From: Clostridiaceae bacterium
Lineage (GTDB): Bacteria; Bacillota; Clostridia; Saccharofermentanales; Fastidiosipilaceae
Direction: 5' to 3'
NCBI GenBank assembly: GCA_012514965.1
Contig: JAAYZH010000090.1
Span: 1-8,158 of the forward strand
DNA length: 8,158 bases
Below the pieces are notes generated by a model. It did not search any database and was not told the origin of the DNA. It worked only from the letters and a program-made list of their open reading frames with translations. Positions within the stretch are counted from its first letter, which is position 1, and every line of letters begins with the position of its first letter. Shown piece by piece: positions 6,457 to 8,158 of the stretch. The position numbers and the translations under genes were made by a program.

Positions 6457-6485
6457 ATTGTAGTCATTCGGAACAAGCACCGCAA
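6457..6485 (-). promoter_or_regulatory. Candidate promoter for the CrtO-like gene
   Basis: On the minus strand TTGCGG (6485-6480, 3 of 6) is followed by a 17-base spacer and TACAAT (6462-6457, 5 of 6). The start site would be near 6450, about 58 bases before the ATG. It is the best match in the divergent 6392-6543 region on this strand, but the -35 is weak. Confidence 0.35.
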
Positions 6486-6502
6486 CAAATCCGCGCTTTC
6501 CA

Positions 6503-6511
6503 TGTTAGAAT
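6503..6511 (+). promoter_or_regulatory. Candidate extended -10 promoter for the glycosyltransferase pair
   Basis: TGTTAGAAT fits the extended -10 pattern TGnTATAAT with one mismatch. An 18-base spacer leads back to GCAACA (3 of 6 to the -35). The start site would fall near 6518, leaving about 26 bases before GTG 6544 and including its ribosome binding site. The promoter overlaps any longer reading of the gene, which supports the downstream start. Confidence 0.4.
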
Positions 6512-6527
6512 TAGCTTGCTACTCACG

Positions 6528-6534
6528 AAAGGAG
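6528..6534 (+). promoter_or_regulatory. Ribosome binding site that sets the GTG start of the first glycosyltransferase
   Basis: AAAGGAG is followed by a 9-base spacer and GTG at 6544-6546. The in-frame ATG codons upstream (6409, 6502) have no comparable site, and the residues they would add do not resemble a glycosyltransferase N-terminus. The conserved fold starts immediately after the GTG. Confidence 0.8.
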
Positions 6535-6543
6535 TTCATATCG

Positions 6544-7464
6544 GTGGGACAGACACTAGTTACGATTGTTGTACCGATTTATAAGGTCGAGAATTTCTTA
6601 TCACGATGTCTGGACTCGATCATCGCGCAACACTATCGGCCCCTGGAAGTGATTTTGGTCAATGATGGCTCTCCTGATGATTGTCAGCGAGTCATTGACC
6701 GCTACGTCGCGAATTATCCTGACCTCTTCATCGCTGTACGTCAGGAGAACCAAGGGCTGGGTCCGGCTCGCAATGCAGGCATGGCCCTCGCCACAGGTGA
6801 ATGGCTGGGTTTCATCGACTCAGACGATTATGTGGAGCCGGATTACATAAGCGCGATGGTTGAACTGGCCGAGGCGAAAGGCGTCGATATTGTTGTCTGC
6901 AATTTTTACCTGGAGTCTCCCACCGGCAAGAGGTTTCCTTTTCCGCTCATGACGCAAGCCCGCGAACTTAGCGGTGAACGGGCAGCCAAGCAATCGCTCA
7001 ATCTCTTGACCGTGCCTAATTTTGCCTGGAACAATCTTTGCCGTACCAGCCTCTTTCGCGACAATCATATCCAGTTTCCAGCCATCAACTATGAAGATGT
7101 CGCGATAACCGTGCCGCTCCTGGTACGCGCCGGCAAGGTGGCGATTCTGCAAAAACCTTACTACCACTATTGTCAGCGCGACAGCAGCATTGTAGGGCAT
7201 TTCAACGAGCGCAATGTGCATGACTATCTTCTTGCAGTCGAGCTGGTAGCCGATTTTTTATTAGAGAATCAGCTCTTACCAGAGTGGAATGGTGCTTGGA
7301 AACGCTTTTTGCGCCATGTGCGTATGCAATTGACGTTGCAGATCTGGCTGCAAATTATCGAACTTCCAGTCTCCCGGCGCTTTCGCTTAGTCAGGGAAGC
7401 GCGGGGCAGTGTTAACAGGATCAGAAGAGAGGCGGCTTCCGCTCTGGAAGCTCGTAGTAAATAA
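6544..7464 (+). CDS. Glycosyltransferase family 2 protein, soluble GT-A type
   Basis: A 306-residue protein starting at GTG. The family 2 GT-A domain is clear: TIVVPIYKVENFLSRCLDSI (7-26), EVILVNDGS (35-43) with the nucleotide-binding Asp, ENQGLGPARNAGM (68-80), the metal-binding DSDD (92-95), and the candidate base in NYED (182-185). A YYHYCQRDSSI segment (206-216) closes the catalytic part, as in many capsule and wall-polysaccharide transferases. The last 90 residues are helical and basic with no clear membrane segment, so it likely sits in the cytoplasm or at the membrane face. It should transfer a sugar from a nucleotide donor to a lipid-linked or glycan acceptor; neither can be named. 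Its stop overlaps the next start by one base (TAATG), so the two glycosyltransferases are one operon, divergent from the CrtO-like gene. Confidence 0.9.
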   Translation: MGQTLVTIVVPIYKVENFLSRCLDSIIAQHYRPLEVILVNDGSPDDCQRVIDRYVANYPDLFIAVRQENQGLGPARNAGMALATGEWLGFIDSDDYVEPDYISAMVELAEAKGVDIVVCNFYLESPTGKRFPFPLMTQARELSGERAAKQSLNLLTVPNFAWNNLCRTSLFRDNHIQFPAINYEDVAITVPLLVRAGKVAILQKPYYHYCQRDSSIVGHFNERNVHDYLLAVELVADFLLENQLLPEWNGAWKRFLRHVRMQLTLQIWLQIIELPVSRRFRLVREARGSVNRIRREAASALEARSK

Positions 7465-8158
7465 TGAATATTTGGGACATTCTTTTACGGATTACACAAT
7501 TTATTTTCGCGTTTTTGGGCCTCTTTGGCCTCTATAATTTGCTTGTGACATTGCCGATCTTTCTGCGGTACAAGACTCCGACGGGGCCAAATGAACCTCT
7601 TCATCGTTTTGCTGTCGTGATCAGCGCGCGTAACGAGGCGAAAGTGATCGGCAATCTCATCGCTTCACTACGCAAAATGACCTATCCTCAGGCATACTTC
7701 GAGATTTTCGTGATTGCCGACAACTGTACGGACGAGACCGCGGCAATCGCCCGCGGAATGGGCTGCCATGTCTACGAACGATATGATACGGCACATCAGT
7801 CGAAGGGCTATGCGCTGAATTGGTTTTTTAACCGGTTTTTTGCTGAACACAAGGGGGAATTCGATTCTTGCTGTGTAATCGATGCCGACAATGTTGTTTC
7901 CGCAGACTTCCTGACACATATGAACCAGCAGCGTAACCGCGGCGAACGTGTGATTGTGGGCTACCGAATAGGGAAGAATCCCACGTCCGGTGTCCTTGCC
8001 GGCTGCAACAGTTTGTTCTGGCTCCTGCAGAGACGAGGACATGACCATCCTCGCGCGATCGCGAACCGCAGCCTGCTTTCTGTCGGCGGCACGGGTTTTG
8101 TCTTTGACCTGTCACTGATTGAAGAGAGCGGATGGAACACCCGGTCCATCACAGAGGA
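7464..8158 (+). CDS. Membrane-anchored glycosyltransferase family 2 protein, C-terminus missing (runs off the window)
   Basis: 231 complete codons are present from ATG 7464, with no stop before the edge. Residues 9-34 form an N-terminal membrane segment. The catalytic domain follows: VVISARNEAKVIGNLIASL (51-69), IADNCTDET (84-92), SKGYALNW (113-120), IDADN (139-143), a YRIGKNP stretch (167-173), GGTGF (208-212), and at the cut GW followed by SITE, which matches the start of the TED motif of synthase-like family 2 enzymes (PF13641/PF13632 type). Such proteins usually carry two or three more membrane helices after this point and add sugars to lipid or polysaccharide acceptors at the inner membrane face. 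A CrtQ-like role is one option given the CrtO-like neighbour, but the motif set is also common in other synthases. The one-base overlap and weak Shine-Dalgarno sequence point to translational coupling. Confidence 0.88.
   Translation, partial: MNIWDILLRITQFIFAFLGLFGLYNLLVTLPIFLRYKTPTGPNEPLHRFAVVISARNEAKVIGNLIASLRKMTYPQAYFEIFVIADNCTDETAAIARGMGCHVYERYDTAHQSKGYALNWFFNRFFAEHKGEFDSCCVIDADNVVSADFLTHMNQQRNRGERVIVGYRIGKNPTSGVLAGCNSLFWLLQRRGHDHPRAIANRSLLSVGGTGFVFDLSLIEESGWNTRSITE

Noticed and set aside
6409..6543. In-frame extension of the first glycosyltransferase by 45 codons
   Set aside because: The added residues resemble no glycosyltransferase N-terminus, the ATG has no ribosome binding site, and the region holds the candidate promoters of both divergent units. 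GTG 6544 has a strong AAAGGAG.
7822..7842. Two TTTTTT runs separated by AACCGG inside the membrane glycosyltransferase, considered as a slippage or frameshift site
   Set aside because: The frame is intact through both runs, the runs encode Phe-Phe twice in a plausible aromatic helix, a -1 shift meets a stop at once, and six-base runs are too short to claim phase variation.
7668..8115. Minus-strand open frames opposite the membrane glycosyltransferase
   Set aside because: They are shadows of a plus-strand frame that carries DADN, GTGF and the other family 2 motifs in the correct order.
5852..8158. Calling the right side a staphyloxanthin (carotenoid) cluster
   Set aside because: Only the CrtO family match is firm. 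No squalene/phytoene synthase, desaturase or oxidase is present, and family 2 glycosyltransferases are too widespread to carry the claim.

Overview
The window reads as an ordinary chromosomal segment of a Gram-positive bacterium, most likely a member of the Bacillota (Clostridia or a relative). This rests on three things: strong AGGAGG-type ribosome binding sites before most genes, sigma-A-like -35/-10 elements, and protein relationships (an oligopeptide-transporter tail followed by a small membrane protein, and a homologue of staphylococcal CrtO). By eye the base composition is slightly above half G+C. Genus cannot be read from the sequence. No rRNA, tRNA, insertion sequence, prophage or CRISPR array was seen, and no stretch longer than about 190 bases lacks a gene.

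Layout. (1) 1-396, plus strand: the last codons of an oligopeptide-type ABC transporter ATPase, overlapped by a 111-residue protein with one C-terminal membrane segment. (2) 449-483: a strong hairpin between convergent genes that serves as a terminator for both sides. (3) 4086-507, minus strand: a tight three-gene operon gnd - zwf - cyclase-family hydrolase, with gaps of 3 and 22 bases. It encodes both dehydrogenases of the oxidative pentose phosphate pathway, which supply NADPH and ribulose 5-phosphate. (4) 4087-4271: a divergent control region with two overlapping promoters facing opposite ways. (5) 4272-5837, plus strand: a MurE-type Mur ligase that keeps the ATP-handling motifs but has lost the usual diaminopimelate-recognition motifs. 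(6) 6391-5852, minus strand: a small membrane protein of the CrtO acyltransferase family. (7) 6392-6543: a second divergent control region. (8) 6544-8158, plus strand: two family 2 glycosyltransferases overlapping by one base. The first is soluble; the second is membrane-anchored and runs off the right edge.

How the parts may fit: the left half is central metabolism, while the right half (Mur-type ligase, CrtO-like acyltransferase, two glycosyltransferases) looks like envelope or glycolipid assembly. The two halves share the 4087-4271 regulatory region. The points most worth a second look are the atypical MurE, the CrtO-like/glycosyltransferase cluster without carotenoid genes, and a roughly 27-residue insertion in 6-phosphogluconate dehydrogenase. 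Nothing here amounts to a clearly new system. All family assignments come from recognising motifs, without database searches.
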